Origin: BACL27 sp947488385
Lineage (GTDB): Bacteria; Actinomycetota; Acidimicrobiia; Acidimicrobiales; Ilumatobacteraceae
Reading direction: 5' to 3'
NCBI GenBank assembly: GCA_964203655.1
Contig: CAXNMJ010000001.1
Location: 310,001 to 374,000, forward strand
DNA length: 64,000 nucleotides
Within the stretch, counting starts at the first letter, position 1. Each line of letters begins with the position of its first letter. Position numbers and translations under genes: made by a program. The notes under the pieces were generated by a model. The model had not been told where the DNA came from and did not search any database. It was given only the letters and a program-made list of their open reading frames with translations. This document shows positions 46,503 through 54,601 of this stretch, in pieces.

Positions 46503-47060
46503 TTACTTTTGAACGAGTCGACGGGCGACGCGAATCGCACCGCGGGCACCGTCTTCGGATGCGCGCAATGCATCTTCATAACTAAACCATTTCACTTGCT
46601 GGCTCTCGCCTGCAGCCGGGGCAAAATTCTCGTTTGTGGCCCACAGCAAAAATCGAACATCTAAGTGCGTGTGACCGCGCGGGCCAGGGTGAACATCAAG
46701 GTGAATAAATTTCGGCGTGTCACCTACCTGACCAAAGTGTTGAAGTTCTAAACCGGTTTCTTCTCTGGCCTCACGCATCGCCGCATCTTGGATTAACTCG
46801 TTGGCGTCGATGTGTCCGCCAGGTTGAAGCCACATGTTGAGTCGCTTGTGCAAGTGCAAGACAACACCGCGATCGCCAACGACGATTGCTGATGCGGTGA
46901 TGTGCGTCGGGTCACTGTGTTCATCAAATGGGGCACTCAGAGTTGGAGCAAGCTGAAGAAAAGTTTTGATTGACTCACGTTCGCGATCATCAACAGGCTC
47001 GTGACTCGCCAACAGCACGCAAAAGTTTTTGACGTATTCAAGGCCAAAGTCAGAAACCAT
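46503..47060 (-). CDS. NUDIX hydrolase
   Basis: A 185-residue NUDIX protein from ATG 47060 (MVSDFGLEYVKNFCVLLASH); an ATG at 47114 would overlap imuB. The Nudix box is GGHIDANELIQDAAMREARE followed by ETGLE, with the metal-binding REAREE intact. It is preceded by ITASAIVVGDRGVVLHLHKR and NMWLQPGG. Family members hydrolyse nucleoside diphosphate derivatives, sometimes oxidised nucleotides. It begins 26 nt after the imuB stop on the same strand, and dnaE2 then has its own SOS box downstream, so it is probably co-induced with imuA'-imuB. Confidence 0.86.
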   Translation of the reverse strand: MVSDFGLEYVKNFCVLLASHEPVDDRERESIKTFLQLAPTLSAPFDEHSDPTHITASAIVVGDRGVVLHLHKRLNMWLQPGGHIDANELIQDAAMREAREETGLELQHFGQVGDTPKFIHLDVHPGPRGHTHLDVRFLLWATNENFAPAAGESQQVKWFSYEDALRASEDGARGAIRVARRLVQK

Positions 47061-47086
47061 GATCTGCACAATATCTCGCCAAGTAA

Positions 47087-48694
47087 CTAGCCGTAGATTG
47101 CCGCGATGCTCCACTCGCCGTGTTCAAGTGCGACCAACAACGCTTGAATCTGCGATGAACCGTCAGGCAGAATTTTTTCAACCACAACTTGTAATCGAAC
47201 CAGTCGTCGACTGCGAGTGATATCCCACCACTTTTCTTCAACTGGCCATGGCCCAGCCCAAGAAATAATTTTGCAATAAGTTTTGTTTATTAATAAATAA
47301 GCAGGCTCGGCACTTAACTCATGGCGGGCACTGACACGCAACAAGTTTTTGTCTTTATCGGTGACCTGAACAACAACTAGATCAGAGTAAACAACACTTG
47401 GTGACGGAGTCGGTAGAGACCCACGCCACTTTGACTGCTGCGTTGTTGCTGACATCAAAGTTTCTGGTGCAAGGTTGCTTGCTTGTATCTGCGATGCGGC
47501 CACAAGTTGATAGCTATCTTGCAGATCTCGACCACCTTGCCACTTGACTCGTTGCACGGAGCTTGAACCGAGCAACTCGGTTAAGCGATTGATGGCTTGC
47601 GTTGCTGTCTCATCAGTTTGTGTTACACCACCCCACAACTTGAGTTGGCGCGCAGTATCTGTGCGCACTTCATCGGCGATCAGTTGCACTTGAGTTATCT
47701 GGGTATGAATTGATTCGTTGACTAACCAGCTTTCAATCTGCCATTTTGCGCTTTCAAGAATTGTCGTGGCAGTCAAACCTTGGGGCCGATACCAGAGTCT
47801 TTCTAAACGATCACCTGACTCTGATTCGAATTTGATGATTACGCGAACGCAAACCGCACCTTGTTGCGAGAAGTATTCGCTGAATTCGCCAGCCATAACT
47901 TTGACGTTGTTCAGCAGTGTTTGCTGATCGTTGATCGGTTCTTCGAACACCCTTAAACAAAGATGCGCAGGCGGTGGTGCGATCGCAGCAAGTGGATGTT
48001 GCTCATCGCCGCGCGCCAGACGGTGCAACTCAACGCCCAACTCGCCGAACCTGCCGGCTAAAACTGACTCGCCTAGTTTGCAGACATCTTGCAGTGTGTT
48101 CAACCCGAGTCGCTCGAGTAGCGAAATGGTTTCGCGACTGACGTTGGCGAACTCGCTTAAAACTCTCACCGATTGGGGTGCGAGCCAGAGTCGTGTCTGA
48201 TCTGGCTCAACTAGAAACGCTGTTTTAGTTTCAGCACTGATACGTGCCGCAATGTGAGCAGCCAAACGACTGTCGGCCAACCCGATGCCAAACTGAGAAT
48301 CAGCAACAATTGAAGTTTGCAGAATCTGCATAACTTTTTTAGCCATTGGCTCATCGCCACCAAAATATCGAGATGGTCCACGCGCTGCAAACACAATTAC
48401 ACCTGGTTCGCTGACCTCTATAAGCGGAACGATTTCGCTTACCGCGCGCACGATCGTGTTGAAGGCGCGTCGGTCGCGGTTGGGTTCGAATGCTGCGATT
48501 TCAAGATCGGGACACAACGCCTGGGCGTGACGGCGACGCATACCTACTTGAACGCCATAACGCATTGCCGAAACAGAGCGTGAAACAACTCTTTGTGCGT
48601 GCATCACCGCGCATGGACTATTTGAAGTTTTTGCTGCGACTACTGCCGACCAGTCGAGACAGCGCAACACCGCTAAGCGTTTTGGCGCGAGCAA
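47087..48694 (-). CDS. imuB: ImuB, Y-family polymerase-like mutasome protein
   Basis: A 535-residue catalytically dead Y-family polymerase homologue that bridges DnaE2, ImuA' and the sliding clamp. It starts at TTG 48694, one base after the imuA' stop. Palm region: RLAVLRCLDWSAVVAA, GVQVGMRRRHAQALCPDLEI and VIVFAARGPSRYFGGDEPMA, where active polymerases carry acidic residues and this one has Ala-Arg-Gly. HhH region: LLERLGLNTLQDVCKLGESV. Little-finger and long C-terminal parts follow. This matches the mycobacterial protein in order and gene position. It is expected to be SOS-inducible from the box before imuA'. Confidence 0.9.
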   Translation of the reverse strand: MLAPKRLAVLRCLDWSAVVAAKTSNSPCAVMHAQRVVSRSVSAMRYGVQVGMRRRHAQALCPDLEIAAFEPNRDRRAFNTIVRAVSEIVPLIEVSEPGVIVFAARGPSRYFGGDEPMAKKVMQILQTSIVADSQFGIGLADSRLAAHIAARISAETKTAFLVEPDQTRLWLAPQSVRVLSEFANVSRETISLLERLGLNTLQDVCKLGESVLAGRFGELGVELHRLARGDEQHPLAAIAPPPAHLCLRVFEEPINDQQTLLNNVKVMAGEFSEYFSQQGAVCVRVIIKFESESGDRLERLWYRPQGLTATTILESAKWQIESWLVNESIHTQITQVQLIADEVRTDTARQLKLWGGVTQTDETATQAINRLTELLGSSSVQRVKWQGGRDLQDSYQLVAASQIQASNLAPETLMSATTQQSKWRGSLPTPSPSVVYSDLVVVQVTDKDKNLLRVSARHELSAEPAYLLINKTYCKIISWAGPWPVEEKWWDITRSRRLVRLQVVVEKILPDGSSQIQALLVALEHGEWSIAAIYG

Positions 48695-48695
48695 T

Positions 48696-49343
48696 TTAGT
48701 AGTTACAAGTGACTAGGTGTTCTTGCATGCGGGGAACCCGACGACCACTAACTTTGATTGCAACTTCGCGACGTTGCAGATAGCCAGAACCTTTGTCGAT
48801 ACCGCTCCAACTTTTTGTTTTGGTGTCTAAAACGACGTCAGCGTGAAATGGATGCGTGTCGTTAGAAAAACTTGACTGAGTCAGCGTTGAACTGTCGACG
48901 ATGATCATCACCGAACGACGAGATTGCAAACGGGCTTGCACTCGCCTGGCATCAGCAACCGAAAGTTTTTCGGGAACTGCGACTATCAATAAATCAAAAC
49001 CGTCGATCACCGCAGCCATAGTTGTCGACCAATCGCGAGATGTATCGGGTGGATGCACAAACACCATTCGCTCAAGTGCCACACCATGTTCGACAGCACA
49101 AGAAATGCCGAGATGACTCAGACCGACAACACCGAGCCATGAACCTTGCTGCGATGCCCTTGCGCAAAGTGAAAGCGCGAGCGATGCGGCGGCGTCACCG
49201 CAGCAACGCACAATTCGTCCACGGACTAGACCTGAGTCGGGCAACAGCGAACGAACCTCATCGCTGACGGCGAAATTTTCTAAAAGTTGTTTTTCAAAAA
49301 CTGAATGTTTGACCGCGAGGGTTTTGGGGACCAATAACTTCAT
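48696..49343 (-). CDS. imuA': ImuA'-type mutasome accessory protein
   Basis: A 215-residue RecA-like fold protein lacking a complete Walker A, as in the short actinobacterial ImuA'. Visible pieces: LVRGRIVRCCGDAAASLALS, WLGVVGLSHLGISCAVEHGV, RMVFVHPPDTSRDWSTTMAA and RSVMIIVDSSTLTQSSFS. In mycobacteria this protein is needed with ImuB and DnaE2 for damage-induced mutagenesis. Assignment rests on position and fold features more than on strong motifs. It starts at ATG 49343, 13 nt downstream of a perfect SOS box, and is followed directly by imuB. Confidence 0.85.
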   Translation of the reverse strand: MKLLVPKTLAVKHSVFEKQLLENFAVSDEVRSLLPDSGLVRGRIVRCCGDAAASLALSLCARASQQGSWLGVVGLSHLGISCAVEHGVALERMVFVHPPDTSRDWSTTMAAVIDGFDLLIVAVPEKLSVADARRVQARLQSRRSVMIIVDSSTLTQSSFSNDTHPFHADVVLDTKTKSWSGIDKGSGYLQRREVAIKVSGRRVPRMQEHLVTCNY

Positions 49344-49356
49344 GCCTGCACTGTAG

Positions 49357-49370
49357 CGAACATATGTTCG
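49357..49370. promoter_or_regulatory. LexA (SOS) box of imuA'-imuB
   Basis: CGAACATATGTTCG, identical to the box before dnaE2, 13 nt upstream of the imuA' ATG. It should place imuA', imuB and perhaps the NUDIX gene under LexA. Confidence 0.93.
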
Positions 49371-49404
49371 TAGTAAACATGTGTGCGGCTGTTTCGCTTA
49401 TTTC

Positions 49405-49457
49405 GATTGAGCCTTACTGCGTGCGGCTATGAAGATTGAGCCTTGCTGCGCGCGGCT
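49405..49457. repeat. 24-bp direct repeat, two copies
   Basis: The segments 49405-49428 and 49434-49457 match except at two positions and begin gattgagcctt. The second copy encodes the Arg/Ala-rich last residues of the hypothetical protein at 49427; the first lies mostly beyond its stop. The pair looks like a small local duplication. Confidence 0.7.
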
Positions 49458-49918
49458 CTGCTTCTGGCCAGTAAATGTGGCGGGATGAGTTTTTCGGCGG
49501 CGCTTAATTGTGGCGCTGAACCATCGGCGCTCGGGGCTTCGACCACTGCTGGCGCGACTTGGGCCATCAATTCTTCAACGGTTGGCGGCTTCATTCCGGG
49601 TTTCCAATATTGGTGCAGGTCAGTGATGATTTGGGCCAGATCGCTGTCGCGTGAGCCAGGCAAAAGATCAACTGTGACGATGTTGGCAAACACATGCACA
49701 CCGACAACAGAGCCACTATTAAATAGTCGGCGCGCTAATTCTGCTGCGGGGCGCGGGCCGATTGCTTGGCTGGCGCTTGTGAATTTTTCGTGACCTTGAC
49801 CAGTAAGGGTGCGATTCAGTTCGAACCGAATGCGACCAGCCACACCGGCTGCTGATTGTTTGACATCTACTGGCTGACCCACCCGAGGCAGACTAGTCAA
49901 AACTCGGCTGAGATGCAC
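49427..49918 (-). CDS. Hypothetical protein
   Basis: A 163-residue protein I do not recognise. Its middle part has NSGSVVGVHVFANIVTVDLL followed by SRDSDLAQIITDLHQYWKPG, an alternating hydrophobic pattern that suggests a small alpha/beta domain. The C-terminus is Ala/Pro-rich and then basic (LARSRAARSKAQSS), and looks disordered. The gene is divergent from the acyl-CoA dehydrogenase with 57 nt between them. The end of the gene contains a repeat copy, so its C-terminal residues may have been altered by a local duplication. Confidence 0.6.
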   Translation of the reverse strand: MHLSRVLTSLPRVGQPVDVKQSAAGVAGRIRFELNRTLTGQGHEKFTSASQAIGPRPAAELARRLFNSGSVVGVHVFANIVTVDLLPGSRDSDLAQIITDLHQYWKPGMKPPTVEELMAQVAPAVVEAPSADGSAPQLSAAEKLIPPHLLARSRAARSKAQSS

Positions 49919-49975
49919 GTTTTGGGGCTTCTCTCATCTTCGCCAAAACGACTTTTGACAAGTACGGTTATTTGC

Positions 49976-51244
49976 ATGGCGACTGACGAAAAAATCACGA
50001 TCGAACAATTCACGGCTGATGCCCACAAGTTTTTGGCTGCCAACGCTGAACCGCGCGAATCAAAAAAGGCTTTCGTGTGGGGCGAAGGATCAGACAACGT
50101 CTCGATGTTTGAAGAGCGCTCCAAAGAATCTGAACAAGAAGTTGTGGCTCGAGCAAAGAAGTGGCGTCAACAAAAGTTTGATGCGGGCTTTGGGTGGATC
50201 ACGGGGCCCGTGCAATATGGCGGCCGTGGATTATCCAATGAATTTGAGAAGGCTTACGGCAAAGTAGAAGCGCAATTCAAAGTTACAAACCAATCAATTT
50301 TTCAAATTGGCTTAGGCATGGTTGCGCCAACGATTTTGGCACACGCGAGCGACCTTGCGCGCGAAAAGTTTCTGCGGGCGATGTGGCGTGCCGACATTGT
50401 TGCTTGTCAGTTGTTCTCTGAACCAGGCGCCGGCAGCGACCTTGCATCTTTGCAAATGAAAGCCGAACGTGACGGTGAAGAATGGGTTGTGACCGGTCAA
50501 AAAGTTTGGACGTCAGGTGCGCAATACAGCGACATCGGCGAAGTGATTTGTCGAACTGACGCAAGTTTGCCAAAGCACAAAGGATTAACCGGTTTCATTG
50601 TTGACATGCACGCGCCAGGTGTCGAGATTCGTCCGTTGCGGCAGATGACTGGTGGTGCAAGTTTCAACGAAGTGTTTTTCAACGAAGTTCGAATTCCAGA
50701 TAGTTACAGACTCGGCGAAGTTAACAACGGTTGGGGTGTTGCGCTGACGACCTTGATGAACGAGCGCGCTGCCATCGGCACAGCAAGTGGTGGCGAGACT
50801 TCGATCTTTACAAAACTGCAGGCAATGGTGCACCACTTTGGTATGACTAATGATCCGATCGTGCGCGAAAAAATGGCAGATCTTTTTATTCGCACCAAAG
50901 TTGCGGGATACAACAATCAGCGCGCAATGGACAAAATTCGCGCTGGTCAAACACCTGGACCAGAGATGTCAATTGCCAAGATGGCTCTTGTCGACAACCA
51001 AAAGCGAATGAACGATTTTCTCTCGCTCGTGCTTGGCAGCAAACTTCAAGCCGACACTGGCGAATGGGGAACATTCGCTTGGAGTCAGTTGTTGCTTGGT
51101 GCACCTGGCATGCGTATTGCCGGTGGCTCAGACGAAGTGATGCGCAACATCGTTGGCGAGCGTGTGCTCGGGTTGCCAAAAGATGTTGGCATCGACTCGA
51201 AGTCAGCATTTCGCGATCTCAAAGTCGGCACGCAAAAAGACTAG
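49976..51244 (+). CDS. Acyl-CoA dehydrogenase family protein
   Basis: A 422-residue flavoenzyme from ATG 49976 (MATDEKITIEQFTADAHKFL); the frame opens 40 codons upstream without support. FAD-binding signatures: CQLFSEPGAGSDLASLQMKA, WVVTGQKVWTSGAQYSDIGE and EVFFNEVRIPDSYRLGEVNN. The C-terminal bundle has GGSDEVMRNIVGERVLGLPK. It probably oxidises an acyl-CoA with a bulky side chain, since actinomycete members include steroid side-chain enzymes. The catalytic base cannot be placed by eye. No partner dehydrogenase is adjacent. Confidence 0.92.
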   Translation: MATDEKITIEQFTADAHKFLAANAEPRESKKAFVWGEGSDNVSMFEERSKESEQEVVARAKKWRQQKFDAGFGWITGPVQYGGRGLSNEFEKAYGKVEAQFKVTNQSIFQIGLGMVAPTILAHASDLAREKFLRAMWRADIVACQLFSEPGAGSDLASLQMKAERDGEEWVVTGQKVWTSGAQYSDIGEVICRTDASLPKHKGLTGFIVDMHAPGVEIRPLRQMTGGASFNEVFFNEVRIPDSYRLGEVNNGWGVALTTLMNERAAIGTASGGETSIFTKLQAMVHHFGMTNDPIVREKMADLFIRTKVAGYNNQRAMDKIRAGQTPGPEMSIAKMALVDNQKRMNDFLSLVLGSKLQADTGEWGTFAWSQLLLGAPGMRIAGGSDEVMRNIVGERVLGLPKDVGIDSKSAFRDLKVGTQKD

Positions 51245-51274
51245 ATATTGATCCCCTGCTAGCGTTTGGTCACT

Positions 51275-52812
51275 GTGACTGCGTCTAGAGAACTTGTTCG
51301 TTATGTCTTGACGCGAGTCCTGATGGCAGTTTTGCTGTTTCTCACCTTTGCCGCCTGGTCAATGGGCTCAGCCGTCGGCAGCACCCCCGACGAAGGATAC
51401 GTATTAACCAGCATTTGGTGCGGCGAAACTGGCGCCACGCCTGACTGCCGTAAAGACCCAGATCGCTACTGGGCGCATGATTTTGCCAATCATGGCCACA
51501 GAACCACAGCTTTGCTACGTGCAACTTGGGCAGGACGACAGCGCAGCTTGCCAAGAGGCAATTTACAACCAAGAAATCTCGACTGACCAACTGAATCACG
51601 GTCTATATCCCAGAGACTTACATGAATATTGCAAGAAAATTTGTTAGGTCTGACGTCGAAGAGAGCGTAGTTCGAATGCGGCTTTTCAATTCGTTTATCG
51701 CTTGCGTGATGATCATTGTTTGCCTTGTCAATTAATCGACGGCGATGATTCTGATTTGTTGATTACTTGGCTTGCTGTTATTGCGCCAGTGACAACTTAT
51801 TTTATTTCGTCGGTCAATACTTCAAGTTGGACGCTTATTGGCACGACTTGCTTTGTCTTTGCACTTAATCTCTGCAATCCGGAATCGTAAAGATCAAAAA
51901 ACTGCTCATCGCCTGTCAGCTCTGCTTACGCTTTTTGCAGTTTGGTTCACAAATTCTTCACGTTACGAAGGCAAATACGTGCTTCTTTTGCTTGGGGCTG
52001 CAGTGATTCTATTCAGAATTTCGCACCAAGAAACCTTCAAGCTGAATAAGAAAACAGCATTAGTTGGTGCAGCGATTACTGTCAATCTTGTTTTTTATCT
52101 ACAACTACTTTGCAGATGTATACGGCCGCGTAAATATTTTTAGTGATTCACGCTTTGAAATCATCAGAAGGAGTTAAGACAACTGCAAATGATTTACTGC
52201 TACAAAACTTTTTGAACCTACCGAGATTTGTTACTGGGTTTCTTTGGAGGTTGGGGTCTTGGCTGGTTTGAATTAGAAATGACACACACCGTTTGGCTGT
52301 TTGCATTGCAAGCTCTTCTTTGTTAATCGACAGTTTTTGCGCTATACAAATCAGACAACATACACAATAATTTGCGTTTGACTTATTCGCTGTTATGTGT
52401 GTCGCAATTCTGTATGCTAATCAACAGACAGTTTTTGTTGAAAGTCAGCAGATGTAATTCAGCCAAGATACTTTTTGCCGTTCTTTATTGGGCATCGTGA
52501 TCATTGCTGCCGCTAACAAAAACTGCTCGATTCTCCGAATCTCGCTCGTTTTGATCAGTCGCTATACTTGCAACAATCTCAAATTCGATCGCTATTGCGC
52601 GACTGCAATCCGCCGCTACGTAACAGGTCAAGACGTTATTCATCTCAAAATCGCTCAACAACCTCGATCGCGGAATGGTGAGACTCTGGAACAACTCTTC
52701 GGGCCCGGCGCCAGAGACGGTGTGGCTGATTGGTTCGCTGGCATTTGCGATGCTATTTGCCGTCATAATTTACGAACGCAAGCTCGAAAGCGCAGAGACT
52801 GCGAGCATCTAG
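51275..52812 (+). pseudogene. DUF2142-like polytopic membrane protein, many frame breaks
   Basis: Fragments of one membrane protein appear in order in shifting frames: from GTG 51275 LLFLTFAAWSMGSAVGSTPD with EGY; then EPQLCYVQLGQDDSAACQEA; RSDVEESVVRMRLFNSFIAC; SLFALSINRRR; LLITWLAVIAPVTTYFISSV with NTSSW; RYEGKYVLLLLGAAVIL; NFLNLPRFVTGF then FGGWGLGWFELEM; VIQPRYFLPFFIG; and finally WNNSSGPAPETVWLIGSLAF to a TAG at 52812. This is the order of DUF2142 predicted membrane proteins (about 500 residues), often in cell-surface glycan loci. I count about ten breaks, nearly all net +1, in 1.5 kb. The segment also looks more AT-rich than its neighbours. Either the region was sequenced badly or this is a decayed, perhaps foreign, gene. 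The tail overlaps the end of rnhB by 4 nt. Confidence 0.72.
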
Positions 52813-53483
52813 CGAGACAGCCACGGAACATAATTGGGCATGAATGCCCAAGAAGTTCGGTGAATTGCCGACGGGCCGTAACCCTGCAAGGCGGCGCGAT
52901 GTTTCGGACACGGATAACCCTTATTGGTATCGAAATGCCATTGCGGATAATCAGTGGCCAGCGCTCGCATCATGCGATCACGCGTAACTTTTGCCAAAAC
53001 TGATGCCACAGCGACCGATACACAATCTGCGTCGGCTTTGACTTCAAGCATTACTTTGCGCGCGTGGGGTGAGACAAAATCCCATCGGCCATCCACAATT
53101 GCGACGTCGACATTTGCGCCGCCGAGCGCGGCGAATCCACGCGCCGTAGCAAGTCGTTGAGCTTCGACCATCCCGAGTTGATCGCACTCAAGCGCGCTCG
53201 CCATCCCAGTTGACCAACGCAAACAATTTGCTGCAGCCTGCTCAAACATCTCTTCTCGGCGCGCTTCAGACAGTTGTTTTGAATCCCGCACACCACCGAG
53301 CGCGAGTGCAGGCTCGTCACCCATAACCATTTCGCGACTCAACATCGCAATACCCACAACAAGTGGCCCAGCCCAACTGCCTTTGCCGACTTCATCAATG
53401 CCAACAATTGTGTGCGCGCCGCGATCAAATAGCGCTCGCTCGCGCGACGCATTCGGCCACGGCTTAATTTTTTTTGTCGACAT
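52809..53483 (-). CDS. rnhB: Ribonuclease HII
   Basis: Removes ribonucleotides from RNA-DNA hybrids; 224 residues. Acidic active-site set: IVGIDEVGKGSWAGPLVVGI (Asp-Glu), VDVAIVDGRWDF (Asp) and ASVLAKVTRDRMMRALA (following Lys and Asp of motif IV). The GRG loop that recognises the RNA-DNA junction reads GKG here (Arg to Lys). It is the last gene of a minus-strand series gpsA - unknown - selD - rnhB, 19 nt after selD. Confidence 0.93.
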   Translation of the reverse strand: MSTKKIKPWPNASRERALFDRGAHTIVGIDEVGKGSWAGPLVVGIAMLSREMVMGDEPALALGGVRDSKQLSEARREEMFEQAAANCLRWSTGMASALECDQLGMVEAQRLATARGFAALGGANVDVAIVDGRWDFVSPHARKVMLEVKADADCVSVAVASVLAKVTRDRMMRALATDYPQWHFDTNKGYPCPKHRAALQGYGPSAIHRTSWAFMPNYVPWLSR

Positions 53484-53502
53484 TAATTCTCAACAAAAAC
53501 TG

Positions 53503-54552
53503 TTAACACAAATGCACACTGGCCGCCGATGAACTGAACTCACCAACTTTGCACCACATTTTGTCGCGTAACAGTTTTTCTGCAGCCTCACGTGTCACTG
53601 CGGCCAACAAGCCTCCACTCGTTTGCGGATCCATACACAACGCCACGCTTGCATCATCACAAGTTGTGGCATCAAAACTAAAGTGCTGCGCAACATACTG
53701 ACGATTGCGGGGGTCGCCACCTGTTCTCACGCCTCGTTGCGCGGCTTCAAATGCCCCCGGGTACGCGCGCAACATCGCCGCACGCAAAACCAACTGCACA
53801 CCCGAACGCTGTGCCATCTCCCAACCGTGCCCCGCCAACCCGTAACCAGTTACGTCTGTTACTGCGTGCACGTCGGCGCCAAGTTGTTGCAGTTGCTCGG
53901 ATGCAATGCGATTCAACTCGCGCATGCCGGCGATCGCAACGGCCTTTTCGCTCGCCGAACCACCAGCCAGCGTTAAGCCTGTGCCAAGTGGTTTTGATAA
54001 CAACGCAATATCGCCTGCTTTCGCCCCGCCTTTTCGAAAAATTCTTTTCGGATTAACAACCCCCTGCACCGCAAGCCCGAAGATCGGTTCGGGATTTCGA
54101 ATCGTGTGCCCGCCCGCCACAGATCCACCGGCTTGCTCGACCACGCGAGCCGCCGCAGCGAAAATTTGCGAAATTGCTTCACTTGGAAAGTGCTCGGGGA
54201 AAGCCGCGATATTTACTGCCATCACAACTCGACCACCCATTGCAAATACATCGCTGCATGCGTTAGCCGCAGAAATCGCACCAAAGTCTTCGGGGTCGTC
54301 CACAAGCGGTGGAAAAAAATCTGTAGTGCTGACGATTGCTACTTCATCGGTGACTTGATAAACAGCAGCATCGTCAAACGGCGCAAGACCAACCAACAGT
54401 GCTGGGTCGATCTTGGGTTGAGCACCTACAGCAAGTTCACCAACAAGATCTTTTAGTAAGTCCGCACCCCATTTGGCCGCACAGCCACCACAAGACGTCC
54501 ATTCGGTCAATTTCAGAGGCGACAAATTTGGCGTTACGTTTTGACTAGTCAC
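53503..54552 (-). CDS. selD: Selenide, water dikinase (selenophosphate synthase)
   Basis: A 349-residue SelD. The mobile N-terminal catalytic segment is TEWTSCGGCAAKWGADLL, with Cys in the position that can be selenocysteine elsewhere and the essential Lys three residues on. Nucleotide-binding parts: LAPFDDAAVYQVTDEVAIVS, TTDFFPPLVDDPEDFGAISA with AANACSDVFAMGG, and VAGGHTIRNPEPIFGLAVQG. It makes selenophosphate for selenocysteine or other selenium uses. No selA, selB or selC is in the window, so the use of selenium in this organism is unknown. Starts at ATG 54552, 49 nt after the unknown 405-residue gene. Confidence 0.92.
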   Translation of the reverse strand: MTSQNVTPNLSPLKLTEWTSCGGCAAKWGADLLKDLVGELAVGAQPKIDPALLVGLAPFDDAAVYQVTDEVAIVSTTDFFPPLVDDPEDFGAISAANACSDVFAMGGRVVMAVNIAAFPEHFPSEAISQIFAAAARVVEQAGGSVAGGHTIRNPEPIFGLAVQGVVNPKRIFRKGGAKAGDIALLSKPLGTGLTLAGGSASEKAVAIAGMRELNRIASEQLQQLGADVHAVTDVTGYGLAGHGWEMAQRSGVQLVLRAAMLRAYPGAFEAAQRGVRTGGDPRNRQYVAQHFSFDATTCDDASVALCMDPQTSGGLLAAVTREAAEKLLRDKMWCKVGEFSSSAASVHLC

Positions 54553-54601
54553 TGATCCGAGCCTATTTCAAAACCGTAAATCGTCTCACTTCGTGCGAGC
54601 A

